Origin: Bacteroides sp.
Lineage (GTDB): Bacteria > Bacteroidota > Bacteroidia > Bacteroidales > Muribaculaceae
Reading direction: 5' to 3'
NCBI GenBank assembly: GCA_014801815.1
Contig: JAAVDM010000043.1
Coordinates: 1-64,000, forward strand
Length of the DNA: 64,000 nt
A program made the position numbers and the translations under genes. The notes below the pieces were generated by a model that was not told where the DNA came from, did not search any database, and worked only from the letters and a program-made list of their open reading frames with translations. Shown here piece after piece: positions 30,492 through 40,343 of this stretch; position 1 is the stretch's first letter, and the number at the start of each line of letters is the position of its first letter.

Positions 30492-32534
30492 ATGCGACTG
30501 ATCAAGCGTCTTGACCTCTTTATACTGAAAAGTTTCCTCCCCCTGTTTGCGATGACATTTTTCATCGTGCTTTTTATCGTACTCATGCAGTTCCTGTGGA
30601 AGTTTATTGACGACCTCGTCGGGAAAGGTCTGAGTATGGGTGTGCTTGCCGAGCTGTTTTTTTATGCAGCGTTGAGTATGGTGCCTATGGCGCTTCCGCT
30701 GGCTATATTGCTGGCTTCGCTGATGACATACGGTAACTTCGGTGAGAAGTTTGAACTTACGGCCATGAAAGCCTCCGGTATATCACTGTTCCGCAGTATG
30801 CTGCCTGTGATGTGGACCGTGGGTGCTATAGCCGTAGGAGCGTTCTTCTTTCAGAACGATGTGTTGCCTCATGCGCAGGTCAAGATGTGGACACTGCTTT
30901 TCTCGGTGAGGCAGAAATCTCCGGAACTTGAAATTCCCGAAGGTGTGTTTTATGACCAGATTCCGGGTTATAATCTCTATGTGAAAACCAAGAACCGTGA
31001 CACCGGTATGCTCTATGACGTGATGATATACGATGTCTCCCGTCCCGGTGACAACTCGACAATACTTCTTGCCGACTCCACACGTCTGGCCTTCACACCT
31101 GATATGCGTTATCTCTATCTCCATCTTTTTCAGGGAGAACAGTTTGAGAACCTGCGCGAACAGAATCAGCGTGACCGTAACGTGCCGTTCCGTCGTGAGA
31201 CATTTGTGGAGAAGGAGGTTCTGATACCATTCGATGCAAATTTCAATCGTCTTGATGAGGGGGGTATGCGCAAGCAGTATGTGGGCAAGAATATTGCACA
31301 GCTCCGGCATACGATAGACTCCGTAAGTCAGCGTGTCGATTCGATGGGTCTGACCTATGCTGATGAACTTCTTACGACTTCAGGGCGCTATCTGCCGGGT
31401 TCGCGCAGCAGGTCGGGACGTCGTAACGAACCGGTAAGTTCACAACCGGGCCGCTTGTCTGCAACAGATGCTGCTAAGAATGGTTCTTCATCGTCTGCCG
31501 GACGTACTGCGTCTGCAACCCACTCGACAACTGCGGCCGAAAAACCGGCCGAGCCTGATGTGCAGCCTGTAGATTTGGATACGTTACTTATGAAACTGAC
31601 CGTATCTCAGCGCAGTCAGATATTGGAACAGGCACGTCACAGTGTGGAGCGTCAGGCTTCCGACCTTCAGTTCAAGGCCATGACTCTTGCAGATGAGAAA
31701 AAGACCATACGCCGTCATGCCATAGAGCTGATAAAGAAGTTCACCCTTTCGGTGGCGTGTCTGATATTCTTCTTTATAGGTGCTCCTCTCGGCGCTATCA
31801 TACGTAAAGGAGGTCTTGGCACACCGTTGGTTATATCGGTGCTGCTGTTCCTTGTGTACTATATCATTGATAATACAGGCTATAAAATGGCACGTGACGG
31901 TCATTGGGCAGTCTGGGCGGGTATGTGGCTCTCGACGTCAATACTGGCGCCTTTGGGCATATATCTTACCTATAAGGCTATGAATGACTCGGCCGTGTTC
32001 GACAAAGACCGCTACATGGCAGTGATACGCAAGATACTCGGCCGCCGTCCTGACCGCAGTGTCCGCTACAAGGAAGTAATCATCAACGATATTTCGCTTG
32101 ATACCGCACACGATATGCTGACACGTCTCGCCAAGTCTGCCAAATCTCTTGAAACTGTATGTACCGCACCTGTGAGCTATACGAATATATGGAGTCACGG
32201 CCTTGACCGCAGACAGGTGGAGGATATAGCTGAGGAAACAGATGCTACGGTAGAATACCTTACCGACTGCCGTAATGCTATGGCCGTAAACAAACTGGTT
32301 AATTTCCCCGTCATAGTGTGGCGCTGGATGCTTGACCCGACATTCGGACGTGCATGGTTAGGCAAAGTATGGACTGTTCTGTTTCCACTCGGTTTCCCGG
32401 TATATTTAGCCGACCGTATGGCCCGGCGCCGTCTTAAAGCGGAAATGATACGTGTGGTACAGACCTGTGACGAAATAAGTTCTCTGCTTGACCGCTACGG
32501 TAATCGCAGCGCCGGGGGCGAAACAACAAAATAA
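30492..32534 (+). CDS. LptF/LptG family permease
   Basis: MRLIKRLDLFILKSFLPLFAMTFFIVLFIVLMQFLWKFIDDLVGKGL; C-terminal FFFIGAPLGAIIRKGGLGTPLVISV. Confidence 0.92.
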   Translation: MRLIKRLDLFILKSFLPLFAMTFFIVLFIVLMQFLWKFIDDLVGKGLSMGVLAELFFYAALSMVPMALPLAILLASLMTYGNFGEKFELTAMKASGISLFRSMLPVMWTVGAIAVGAFFFQNDVLPHAQVKMWTLLFSVRQKSPELEIPEGVFYDQIPGYNLYVKTKNRDTGMLYDVMIYDVSRPGDNSTILLADSTRLAFTPDMRYLYLHLFQGEQFENLREQNQRDRNVPFRRETFVEKEVLIPFDANFNRLDEGGMRKQYVGKNIAQLRHTIDSVSQRVDSMGLTYADELLTTSGRYLPGSRSRSGRRNEPVSSQPGRLSATDAAKNGSSSSAGRTASATHSTTAAEKPAEPDVQPVDLDTLLMKLTVSQRSQILEQARHSVERQASDLQFKAMTLADEKKTIRRHAIELIKKFTLSVACLIFFFIGAPLGAIIRKGGLGTPLVISVLLFLVYYIIDNTGYKMARDGHWAVWAGMWLSTSILAPLGIYLTYKAMNDSAVFDKDRYMAVIRKILGRRPDRSVRYKEVIINDISLDTAHDMLTRLAKSAKSLETVCTAPVSYTNIWSHGLDRRQVEDIAEETDATVEYLTDCRNAMAVNKLVNFPVIVWRWMLDPTFGRAWLGKVWTVLFPLGFPVYLADRMARRRLKAEMIRVVQTCDEISSLLDRYGNRSAGGETTK

Positions 32535-32541
32535 TCGGAAT

Positions 32542-32557
32542 AATAAGTAGCTCTTAA
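32542..32557 (+). repeat. dispersed intergenic motif AATAAGTAGCTCTTAA (solo copy)
   Basis: exact 16-mer, 8 bp after the lptF-like stop and abutting the terminator. Confidence 0.9.
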
Positions 32558-32595
32558 CAATAAAACGGCTGCTCTCACGAGCGGCCGTTTTATTG
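32558..32595 (+). terminator. intrinsic terminator after the LptF/G permease
   Basis: CAATAAAACGGCTGCTC TCAC GAGCGGCCGTTTTATTG. Confidence 0.85.
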
Positions 32596-32815
32596 CCATG
32601 GGGTTTCCGGCCCATGTGTCAGTAATAAACTTAATGAACAAAAATCTATCTTCTTTCACTTAACAACATTTAAGTGCGAATAAGGTTCATCAGTCTGTAA
32701 AATTTTTTTTTGAGTATAAATTTTTCTCCGCAGGTACAGACTTTGTAAGGATTATAAATGTCATGTTCGAGAATAGTAATTATCCTCAACGGAGATTATT
32801 TATTTCATGTCAGTC

Positions 32816-33241
32816 TTAAAGGTAGTACAGTTCTTTCTCTGCATCTTCGTACAGAGCATTAGCTTTATCACGCTGTGCTTTTAAAACTTCAAGTTTGCGT
32901 TCGAGTTCCTTGCGGCGCGCAACTTTTCTGACACGCTCATCGTATGTGTTAAGCAATTCTTTGACTGTATCGAGTTCAGCCTGTATTCGCTCAAGGTCTT
33001 TATCTGAGAGTGAAGATGTCTTCTCTATACTCTTGTGTGCCGAACGCACTAATTTCAGGATAGCGGTGAGTTTGCCTGAGTCGGTTGCAACAGGCTCCTT
33101 GAGATTGCGCTTGCGCATCCACTGTTTGATTGAGGCATACTGTTTATTGACATCTTTAGCCTGGAACTGGGCACGCTGTTCATCAGTGCGACCCTCAAGA
33201 AAAGCATCCTGATATTTTTCGACTGTTTCCTGTCTTGTCAT
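32816..33241 (-). CDS. hypothetical coiled-coil protein
   Basis: 141 aa, charged heptad-like C-terminal half. Confidence 0.6.
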   Translation of the reverse strand: MTRQETVEKYQDAFLEGRTDEQRAQFQAKDVNKQYASIKQWMRKRNLKEPVATDSGKLTAILKLVRSAHKSIEKTSSLSDKDLERIQAELDTVKELLNTYDERVRKVARRKELERKLEVLKAQRDKANALYEDAEKELYYL

Positions 33242-33286
33242 GATAAATAGAGATTAATAATTGTCGTAGAATAATATTGTTAAAAC

Positions 33287-33484
33287 AATAAGTATTTCTT
33301 AAAGATTAAACGATATATGTTTTTATGTAAAGTCTTTGAATCTTGAACCATAAAACTTGTTATTTATGACCGCCTCGGATTTGTCATTCAGTCGGATACT
33401 GAAGTATTATCCTTCGTGCCGCGTCCGAACCGCCTCAAAAATAACTGCGTTTATATGTTCATTAATTTTTAAGAGCTACTTATT
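33287..33484. repeat. dispersed intergenic element, ~198 bp, with inverted termini
   Basis: left AATAAGTATTTCTTAAAGATTAAACGATATATG; right TTCATTAATTTTTAAGAGCTACTTATT; both share long matches with the 45731 and 58408 elements. Confidence 0.75.
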
Positions 33485-33583
33485 TATTTTCAGTATGCGG
33501 CAAAGTTACAATAAAAAATTATATAATACTATTATGAAATGATAAAAATATTTTTCGCGGTAGGAAAAGAGGAAAAAAAATAC

Positions 33584-33591
33584 TATTTTTG
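33584..33591 (+). promoter_or_regulatory. putative -7 box TATTTTTG (que operon)
   Basis: TAnnTTTG match 50 bp upstream of the queF start. Confidence 0.5.
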
Positions 33592-33640
33592 CAGTTATAA
33601 TCAATAATGTCCCGTTACGGGACCCGTAAAACAGTCAATT

Positions 33641-34129
33641 ATGCGCACAGATAAAGAGCTTGAAGGTGTGACACTGCTTGGCAATCAGAAAGTGTCATAT
33701 CCCACAGATTATGCTCCGCAGTTGCTTGAGACCTTTGATAATAAGCACACTGATCGTGACTATGTCGTCACTTTCGACTGTCCGGAGTTTACCACACTTT
33801 GTCCCAAGACCGGGCAGCCTGACTTCGGTCATATCTTTATATCCTATATACCACGTCTCAAGATGGTGGAGAGTAAGAGTCTGAAGCTGTATCTGTTCAG
33901 TTTTCGCAATCACGGTGACTTTCATGAAGACTGCGTGAATATCATTCTCAATGACCTGTGGCGTCTTATGGATCCCCGTTACATTGAAGTGCGCGGTCTG
34001 TTTATGCCGCGTGGCGGTATCAGCATCTTCCCTTTTGCCAATATGAGTGATGACGAACATCGTGAATTGCTTGAGGCCCGGCGCCGTGAGATACTGAGTG
34101 AGAATATGAAAGCGGCTATGCACCGGTGA
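33641..34129 (+). CDS. queF: preQ1 synthase (7-cyano-7-deazaguanine reductase)
   Basis: [51 protein letters not shown]. Confidence 0.95.
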   Translation: MRTDKELEGVTLLGNQKVSYPTDYAPQLLETFDNKHTDRDYVVTFDCPEFTTLCPKTGQPDFGHIFISYIPRLKMVESKSLKLYLFSFRNHGDFHEDCVNIILNDLWRLMDPRYIEVRGLFMPRGGISIFPFANMSDDEHRELLEARRREILSENMKAAMHR

Positions 34130-34159
34130 GCCGTATTGACATTAGACAAGTACCTGAAA

Positions 34160-34840
34160 ATGGAGAAAGATTCAATTATAGTGCTGTCGGGCGGTATGGA
34201 TTCGACAACGCTGCTGCACTATGCCCTTGACCGTATAGCTCTTGCCGTGACGTTTGACTACGGCAGTAATCATAATGCCCGTGAGATAGAGTGTGCCCGG
34301 CGCCAATGCGCTCTTGTCGGAGTGGAACATATCGTCATACCTCTTGAATTTATGGGACACTATTTTTACAGTTCGCTTCTTGAAGGGGCCGACGCAATAC
34401 CGGAAGGTCATTACGATGATTCAAATATGAAGTCAACAGTGGTGCCGTTCCGTAACGGTATCATGCTGTCGGTGGCGTGCGGACTTGCCGAGTCGCGCGG
34501 ACTGCGTCATGTCATGATAGCGAATCATGGCGGTGACCATGCCATTTATCCCGACTGCCGTCCGGAGTTTGTCAGAGCTATGTCGGAGGCTATGTCTGCC
34601 GGTACCTACGATGGGGTGGATATAATAGCTCCGTTCACACATCTTACCAAAGGCGAGATAGCCTGCGAAGGCAAGCGACTGGGTGTTGATTACGGACTGA
34701 CTTACTCATGTTATAAGGGTGGTGAGGCACATTGCGGGCGGTGCGGCACATGTGTGGAACGCCTGGAAGCGATGGCTTATGCAGGAATAACCGATCCGGT
34801 GCCTTACGAGACTGCCGTGAGCGATGATGACAGCCTATAA
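34160..34840 (+). CDS. queC: 7-cyano-7-deazaguanine synthase
   Basis: SIIVLSGGMDSTTLLHYAL PP-loop; CYKGGEAHCGRCGTCVER zinc site. Confidence 0.95.
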   Translation: MEKDSIIVLSGGMDSTTLLHYALDRIALAVTFDYGSNHNAREIECARRQCALVGVEHIVIPLEFMGHYFYSSLLEGADAIPEGHYDDSNMKSTVVPFRNGIMLSVACGLAESRGLRHVMIANHGGDHAIYPDCRPEFVRAMSEAMSAGTYDGVDIIAPFTHLTKGEIACEGKRLGVDYGLTYSCYKGGEAHCGRCGTCVERLEAMAYAGITDPVPYETAVSDDDSL

Positions 34841-34866
34841 CACTCCACAATAGAGCGTACAGAAAA

Positions 34867-35223
34867 ATGTATTACATAAAGAAGACTCTTGAAATAAGTG
34901 CAGCCCACTATCTTTCACTCAGTTATGAGAGCAAGTGTGCCTGTCTGCACGGCCATAATTGGATTGTGACTATATACTGTCGCAGCCGCGAGCTGAATCC
35001 CGACGGCATGGTGGTGGATTTTACCCATATCAAACAGCAGGTCAGCGCACATCTCGACCACGCGGTGCTCAATGACGTGCTTCCGTTCAATCCCACAGCC
35101 GAGAATATAGCCCGTTGGGTGGTGGATTCTATCGACGAGTGCTATCGGTGTGATGTGCAGGAGAGTCAGGGCAATGTGGCCTCTTACGTCAGTGATGATG
35201 TGGCCGCAGTGCCTGAACTCTGA
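34867..35223 (+). CDS. queD: 6-carboxytetrahydropterin synthase
   Basis: ISAAHYL..CACLHGHNWIVTIY, MVVDFTHIKQ, LDHAVLNDV, PTAENIARW. Confidence 0.93.
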   Translation: MYYIKKTLEISAAHYLSLSYESKCACLHGHNWIVTIYCRSRELNPDGMVVDFTHIKQQVSAHLDHAVLNDVLPFNPTAENIARWVVDSIDECYRCDVQESQGNVASYVSDDVAAVPEL

Positions 35224-35249
35224 ATAGCTGAATAAACAGATAGTGAAAA

Positions 35250-35849
35250 ATGAAAAGAGTAAACGAGATATTCTATTCGTTACAAGGCGAAGGGCACCAC
35301 ACAGGCTACCCCTCAGTGTTTGTACGCTTTTCAGGCTGTAACCTTGAATGTCCGTTCTGTGACACACGTCATGAACAGGGCATATTGATGAGTGATGATG
35401 ATATAATACGTGCTATCAAACTTTATTCGGCACGTTGGATAGTACTGACCGGTGGTGAACCTACACTCGTAGTTGATGATGACTTCGTGCGTATGCTCAA
35501 ACGCGCAACCGGTAAAATGGTGGCTATAGAAACCAATGGCAGCCGACCGATACCGCCATCTATAGACTGGGTGTGTGTATCGCCCAAGAATAACCTGCCC
35601 GGTGTGACTCCCCATGAAATTGTGGCTGATCGTGCCGATGAAATCAAGGTGGTGGATCTCGGACAGCCGCTTGACTCTTATTTTGAACTGCCTTGTCGTA
35701 GCGAACGTACTCTTATGTATCTCCAGCCTTGCTATGTGGCAAACCCGAAACAGTTTGAGGTCAATCGTCTGAGTACTGTACGCCGTGTGCTTGCCGACCC
35801 GCGCTGGACTCTGAGTGTACAGCTGCACAGGTATCTGGATATTCCGTAA
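35250..35849 (+). CDS. queE: 7-carboxy-7-deazaguanine synthase (radical SAM)
   Basis: NEIFYSLQGEGHHTGYPSVFVRFSGCNLECPFCDT; LTGGEP. Confidence 0.95.
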   Translation: MKRVNEIFYSLQGEGHHTGYPSVFVRFSGCNLECPFCDTRHEQGILMSDDDIIRAIKLYSARWIVLTGGEPTLVVDDDFVRMLKRATGKMVAIETNGSRPIPPSIDWVCVSPKNNLPGVTPHEIVADRADEIKVVDLGQPLDSYFELPCRSERTLMYLQPCYVANPKQFEVNRLSTVRRVLADPRWTLSVQLHRYLDIP

Positions 35850-35853
35850 AGGG

Positions 35854-35869
35854 AATAAGTAGCTCTTAA
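35854..35869 (+). repeat. dispersed intergenic motif AATAAGTAGCTCTTAA (solo copy)
   Basis: exact 16-mer, 5 bp after the queE stop and abutting the terminator. Confidence 0.9.
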
Positions 35870-35870
35870 A

Positions 35871-35931
35871 AAACTATCAGAGCAGTCAGAAACGTCGGTC
35901 TTCACGACAATTCTGACTGCTCCGATAGTTT
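35871..35931. terminator. bidirectional terminator between queE and the RND operon
   Basis: 21-bp arms AAACTATCAGAGCAGTCAGAA / TTCTGACTGCTCCGATAGTTT with one mismatch, flanked by A and T runs. Confidence 0.85.
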
Positions 35932-35945
35932 TTCTACAGTTTCGG

Positions 35946-38900
35946 TTATTCTGTCTGACTGTCAAGCGACTTGCCGCTGTCTACAGCGTCCATCTGTGCC
36001 TGTGTAGCCTGGAAAGTAGGTTTCTTGATAATCTTGGAGAGGTAATTCTCGTTGAAGCGCTGCATTACTTCCCAGAAAGTAGGTACAAACAGGGTACCGA
36101 TAAGGCCGTTGAGCGCCATGCCGAATACTACGGCAGTTCCCAGTTCGATACGGCTGTTGGCACCTGCACCTGTAGAGAACATCATCGGCATCACACCGAA
36201 CACGAATGCAAGAGCGGTCATCATGATAGGGCGGAAACGTATTACGCCTGCATCGTGGGCCGCTTTTACTATATCCAGACCGGACTTGCGGAAATCCATT
36301 GCATACTCGACAATAAGGATTGCATTCTTGGCTGACATACCTAACAGCAATATCAGACCGATTTCAGTGTATATACTGATACTCTGATTCATGACCAGAC
36401 AGCCTATCACTGTGCCTAAAATAGCTACCGGCATACTGAGTACGACGGCTATAGGGTCAGTCCAGCTTTCGTATTGAGCTGCCAATACAAGTATAGTCAT
36501 GATTATGGCAAAGATAAACACGAAGGAGATTGTGGTACTCGACTGTGTTTCCTGATAAGCCATACCTGTCCATGCGTATGAGTAGTTCTTACCGAGATGT
36601 TCGTTCACAAGTTCCTCCATAGCTTTGATAGCTTCGGAGGTCGATACACCTTTAGCGGGAGTGGCGGTAACCGATGCTGTGGAGTACATATTATAACGTG
36701 ATACCAATTCCTGACCCATTACAGGCTGTATGGTTACGAATGAACTAAGCGGTACCATATCTCCCTGCGAATTGGGAACAGCTATCTGCAGCACATCGGC
36801 GACATTGCGTCGTGAACGTCCGTCAGCCTGCAGACGTACCTGATATATATGTCCTAATTTCACAAAGTCATTCACATACTCACCGCCCATGTAAGCCGAG
36901 AGGGCAGAGAAGATATTGTTGAGGCTTACACCTTGCATCTCTACTCTGTCACGGTCTATGAGGAGTGAATACTGCGGTACGACACCTTCGTAGAGAGACG
37001 TCAGTGAGGCTATACGCGGGTCATGTCCGACAGCTACACGAAGTTCACCTATTGCTTTCAGCATCTCTTCCGGGCCGAGGCTGTTGATGTCAAGCAACTG
37101 CATCTGCAGTCCGCTCGAATTGCCTATACCGGGAATAGCCGGAGGATTGACCGAGAAAATAAGTGCTTCCTGAAAACGGGCGGAAATCTCATCGACTTTA
37201 GCTATTACGTTTTCGACCGAGCCTTTACGTCCGCGCTCCTTCCACGGAACAAGCATGACGTTGATTGAGGCCATGTTTGAGCCTGCACCGCCTCCCATCA
37301 TTGAGAAACCTGTGATAGTCATCACATCTTTGACTTCGGGAAGTTTCTTTATCTCTTCTTCCAACGCATTGACTACTTCCTCGGTACGTTCAAGCGAGGC
37401 ACCGGTAGGCAGCTGTACTGAGGTCATGAAGTAACCCATATCCTCTGAGGGTATGTAGCTTGTAGGCATGGTTATGAAACCGTAGATTCCTGCTCCGGCC
37501 ACAACTATAAAAATCAGCATTGATGCAAGCGGATGGGCCAGCATACGTGAGATAATACTGTCGTAGAGATGCAGAACCTTGTTCCAGAATTTATTGAACC
37601 ATACGTAGACAAAGAATGTCGGTTTCTTACGCGGTGTAAGGAACAGGGCACACAGGGCCGGTGTGAGCGTAAGGGCGTTAAAGCCTGAAAAGGCTGTTGA
37701 TATGGCTATGGTGAGTGCGAATTGCTTGTACAGCTGACCGGTAATGCCGGAGATGAAAGCTGTAGGAATGAATACGGACATAAGCACAAGTACCTCACCG
37801 ATAACAGGCCCCGTAAGCTCCTGCATGGCTTTTTCGGCCGCCTGTATACGGTTGAGTACACCTTTGTCTACCAGACGAGAACAGTCTTCGACCACTACGA
37901 TAGCATCATCGACCACAATGGCTATAGCGAGTACAAGACCGAACAATGTCAGAGTGTTAATGGTGAAACCCATGAGTTTCATGACAGCAAAAGTGCCTAT
38001 GAGTGACACCGGAATGGTAAGCATCGGTATAATTACCGCACGCCAGTTCTGGAGGAAAATCAGAATCACCACAAGCACGATAAGCGAAGTTATGACAAAA
38101 GTGGAGAGCACGTCATCTATCGACTCACGTACAAATACGGTCTGGTTCAGGACTACATTATAGGTTATTCCTTCCGGGAAGTACTGACTGAGACGGTCCA
38201 GTTCCTTTATCACACCGTCGGCTACATCAAGAGCATTGGCACCCGGCAGCTGCTGTACGCCGATGAGGGCACACTCACGTCCGTTGACACGCGATATCAT
38301 AGAATAGCTTTCGCTACCTAATTCTACCTTGCCTACATCTTTGAGACGCAACAGTCCGTTTTCGTTGCTGCGGATGATTATATTGCCAAACTCTTCGGCT
38401 GTCGCAAGGCGTCCTTGACTTGTGAGTGTAAATTCAAACTGAGTGTCACCGTTACCCGGCGGCTGGCCTACCGAACCGGCTGTCACATTGGAGTTCTGGC
38501 TTTCGATAGCCGCTATTACCTGTTCGGGTGTGAGGTTGCGTATACGCATGGCCTTAGGGTCAAGCCACACGCGCATACTGTAATCACCGGCACCGAACGC
38601 CTGCACGCCACCTACACCGTTGACACGGGTGATGGGGTCGATAAGGTAAAGGGTGGCGTAGTTGGTGAGGTAAAGAGCATCGTACAGTTCAGGCCGCGAT
38701 GTCTCAAGCGAGGCGAATAGCACCTGATTGCTTGACTCTTTGTTGACACTTACACCCTGCTGAGTCACTTCAGAAGGCAGCGAACCGGACACAAGTGATA
38801 TACGGTTCTGTACGTCGATAGCCGCCTCGTCGAGATCGGTACCGTTCTTGAAGGTCACTGTCAGCGAGTAACTGCCGTCGGAGCCGGAAGTCGAACTCAT

Positions 38901-39134
38901 GTAGAGCATGTTTTCGACACCGTTAATCTGCTGTTCAATAGGTATGCCTATGGTCTGTGCCACAGTATGTGCGTTAGCACCCGGATAGCTGGCACTCACC
39001 ATCACGGTAGGTTGCGAGATATCAGGGTATTGTGCCACGGGAAGCGACACCATACACATGGCGCCGGCAAGTACCATCAGGACTGCAATTACAGTGGCGA
39101 AGATGGGCCGTGTTATGAAGAATTTAGAGAACAT
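35946..39134 (-). CDS. efflux RND transporter permease (AcrB/HAE1 family)
   Basis: 1062 aa; FFITRPIFATVIAVLMVLAGAM, PVAQYPDISQPTVMVSASYPGA, VDDAIVVVED. Confidence 0.96.
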   Translation of the reverse strand: MFSKFFITRPIFATVIAVLMVLAGAMCMVSLPVAQYPDISQPTVMVSASYPGANAHTVAQTIGIPIEQQINGVENMLYMSSTSGSDGSYSLTVTFKNGTDLDEAAIDVQNRISLVSGSLPSEVTQQGVSVNKESSNQVLFASLETSRPELYDALYLTNYATLYLIDPITRVNGVGGVQAFGAGDYSMRVWLDPKAMRIRNLTPEQVIAAIESQNSNVTAGSVGQPPGNGDTQFEFTLTSQGRLATAEEFGNIIIRSNENGLLRLKDVGKVELGSESYSMISRVNGRECALIGVQQLPGANALDVADGVIKELDRLSQYFPEGITYNVVLNQTVFVRESIDDVLSTFVITSLIVLVVILIFLQNWRAVIIPMLTIPVSLIGTFAVMKLMGFTINTLTLFGLVLAIAIVVDDAIVVVEDCSRLVDKGVLNRIQAAEKAMQELTGPVIGEVLVLMSVFIPTAFISGITGQLYKQFALTIAISTAFSGFNALTLTPALCALFLTPRKKPTFFVYVWFNKFWNKVLHLYDSIISRMLAHPLASMLIFIVVAGAGIYGFITMPTSYIPSEDMGYFMTSVQLPTGASLERTEEVVNALEEEIKKLPEVKDVMTITGFSMMGGGAGSNMASINVMLVPWKERGRKGSVENVIAKVDEISARFQEALIFSVNPPAIPGIGNSSGLQMQLLDINSLGPEEMLKAIGELRVAVGHDPRIASLTSLYEGVVPQYSLLIDRDRVEMQGVSLNNIFSALSAYMGGEYVNDFVKLGHIYQVRLQADGRSRRNVADVLQIAVPNSQGDMVPLSSFVTIQPVMGQELVSRYNMYSTASVTATPAKGVSTSEAIKAMEELVNEHLGKNYSYAWTGMAYQETQSSTTISFVFIFAIIMTILVLAAQYESWTDPIAVVLSMPVAILGTVIGCLVMNQSISIYTEIGLILLLGMSAKNAILIVEYAMDFRKSGLDIVKAAHDAGVIRFRPIMMTALAFVFGVMPMMFSTGAGANSRIELGTAVVFGMALNGLIGTLFVPTFWEVMQRFNENYLSKIIKKPTFQATQAQMDAVDSGKSLDSQTE

Positions 39135-39167
39135 TCGGTTGTGACTTGGATGTGGATTGACTTAGTG

Positions 39168-40289
39168 TTATTTCTCCAGCACAGGTTTTACCTCCATGCC
39201 TGAACGTACTGACAGCAGTGCCTTCGTGACATAGCGCTGTCCTGGCTCAATGCCGTTATTTACAATGCGCAGAGTGTCACGGTAGACATCGCCTACCTCT
39301 ATATGCTGAAGTACGACACGGTTGGAGTCATTGACAAGATATACATACTTGCCTAATTGGTCAGTGCCGATAGAAGCGTCGTTAATCAGTACGGCACGCG
39401 GATTGACACCGTAAGGCAGGGAGACTGTGACGTACATACCGTCTTTAAGTTCGTTTTCGATATTTTTCAGCTCGCCTTTCAGTAACAGTGTTCCTGAAGA
39501 AGGGTCAATGGACGGCGACTGGTAATACAGGTCGGCTGTATAGGTGTGGGGAAGTTCCTCTGAGAAGTGTACAGGCATAGCCCTGTAAAGTGGCCCGGAA
39601 GCACCGCCGTTGCTTCTGATCATGTTCTCATACTGGCTGTCTTCAATATGGAACAGCACGTTAAATTTACTATTGTTGACGATTGTCGTCACCTCGACAG
39701 GAGCAGCTTCACCGTTGACGTAGTTGCCTACGCTGTACACACCGTCTGATACCCACCCGTCGGCAGGAGCCGTGACGGTGCAATAGCCGAGATTGATACG
39801 CGCGCTGTTTAGGGCTGCCTCGGCGCTCTTAATGGAGGCTTCGGCATTCTCCATACTGTTTTTAGCCTGTGCCACGTCCATCTGCGACACGGCATCGCTC
39901 TCAAGAGCTTTTTTCATGGCTGCATACTGCCGTGAGGCGTAATCGTACTGGCTTCGGGCCGAACTCAGTGTCGCTTCGGCCTGCTGCACAAGGTCGCGGT
40001 AGTGTGATGACTCGATGGTGTAGAGCGGTTGGCCGGCACGTACATAAGAGCCACTCTGGAAATGTTTCTTTTCAAGAATACCGTTGACACGGGCCATTAC
40101 CTTGGCTGAACTCATGGCGGAGAGTGTACCCGGATAAGTCTTGTATAGCACAACGGAATCTATGACCGGAGTAGCCACACTGATTTCCGGTACGGTCATG
40201 GTGTGCGGCTTTTCTTTCTTGTGACACGCAGTCATGACGACCGAACATAAGGCGGCACAAGCTATGTAGGATATATACGAATTTTTCAT
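39168..40289 (-). CDS. efflux RND transporter periplasmic adaptor (AcrA family)
   Basis: lipoprotein-like N-terminus, VMARVNGILEKKHFQSGSYVRAGQPLYTIE, APADGWVSDG. Confidence 0.94.
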   Translation of the reverse strand: MKNSYISYIACAALCSVVMTACHKKEKPHTMTVPEISVATPVIDSVVLYKTYPGTLSAMSSAKVMARVNGILEKKHFQSGSYVRAGQPLYTIESSHYRDLVQQAEATLSSARSQYDYASRQYAAMKKALESDAVSQMDVAQAKNSMENAEASIKSAEAALNSARINLGYCTVTAPADGWVSDGVYSVGNYVNGEAAPVEVTTIVNNSKFNVLFHIEDSQYENMIRSNGGASGPLYRAMPVHFSEELPHTYTADLYYQSPSIDPSSGTLLLKGELKNIENELKDGMYVTVSLPYGVNPRAVLINDASIGTDQLGKYVYLVNDSNRVVLQHIEVGDVYRDTLRIVNNGIEPGQRYVTKALLSVRSGMEVKPVLEK

Positions 40290-40343
40290 AGCGGAATTAG
40301 TGAATGAGAATTTGTGGATTTTAAGGATTGAGAGGTGTATCGC

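Noticed and set aside
30783-31310. 175-aa minus-strand ORF inside the LptF/G permease gene
   Set aside because: Shadow ORF, no domain pattern
32542-33484. Composite element formed by the 32542 and 33469 repeat copies flanking the coiled-coil gene
   Set aside because: The 33469 terminus pairs better with the degenerate left terminus at 33287; flanking of the gene is probably coincidental
33592-33640. preQ1 riboswitch call
   Set aside because: Loop too small and A-rich tail does not match the preQ1-I/II/III consensus; kept only as a low-interest observation
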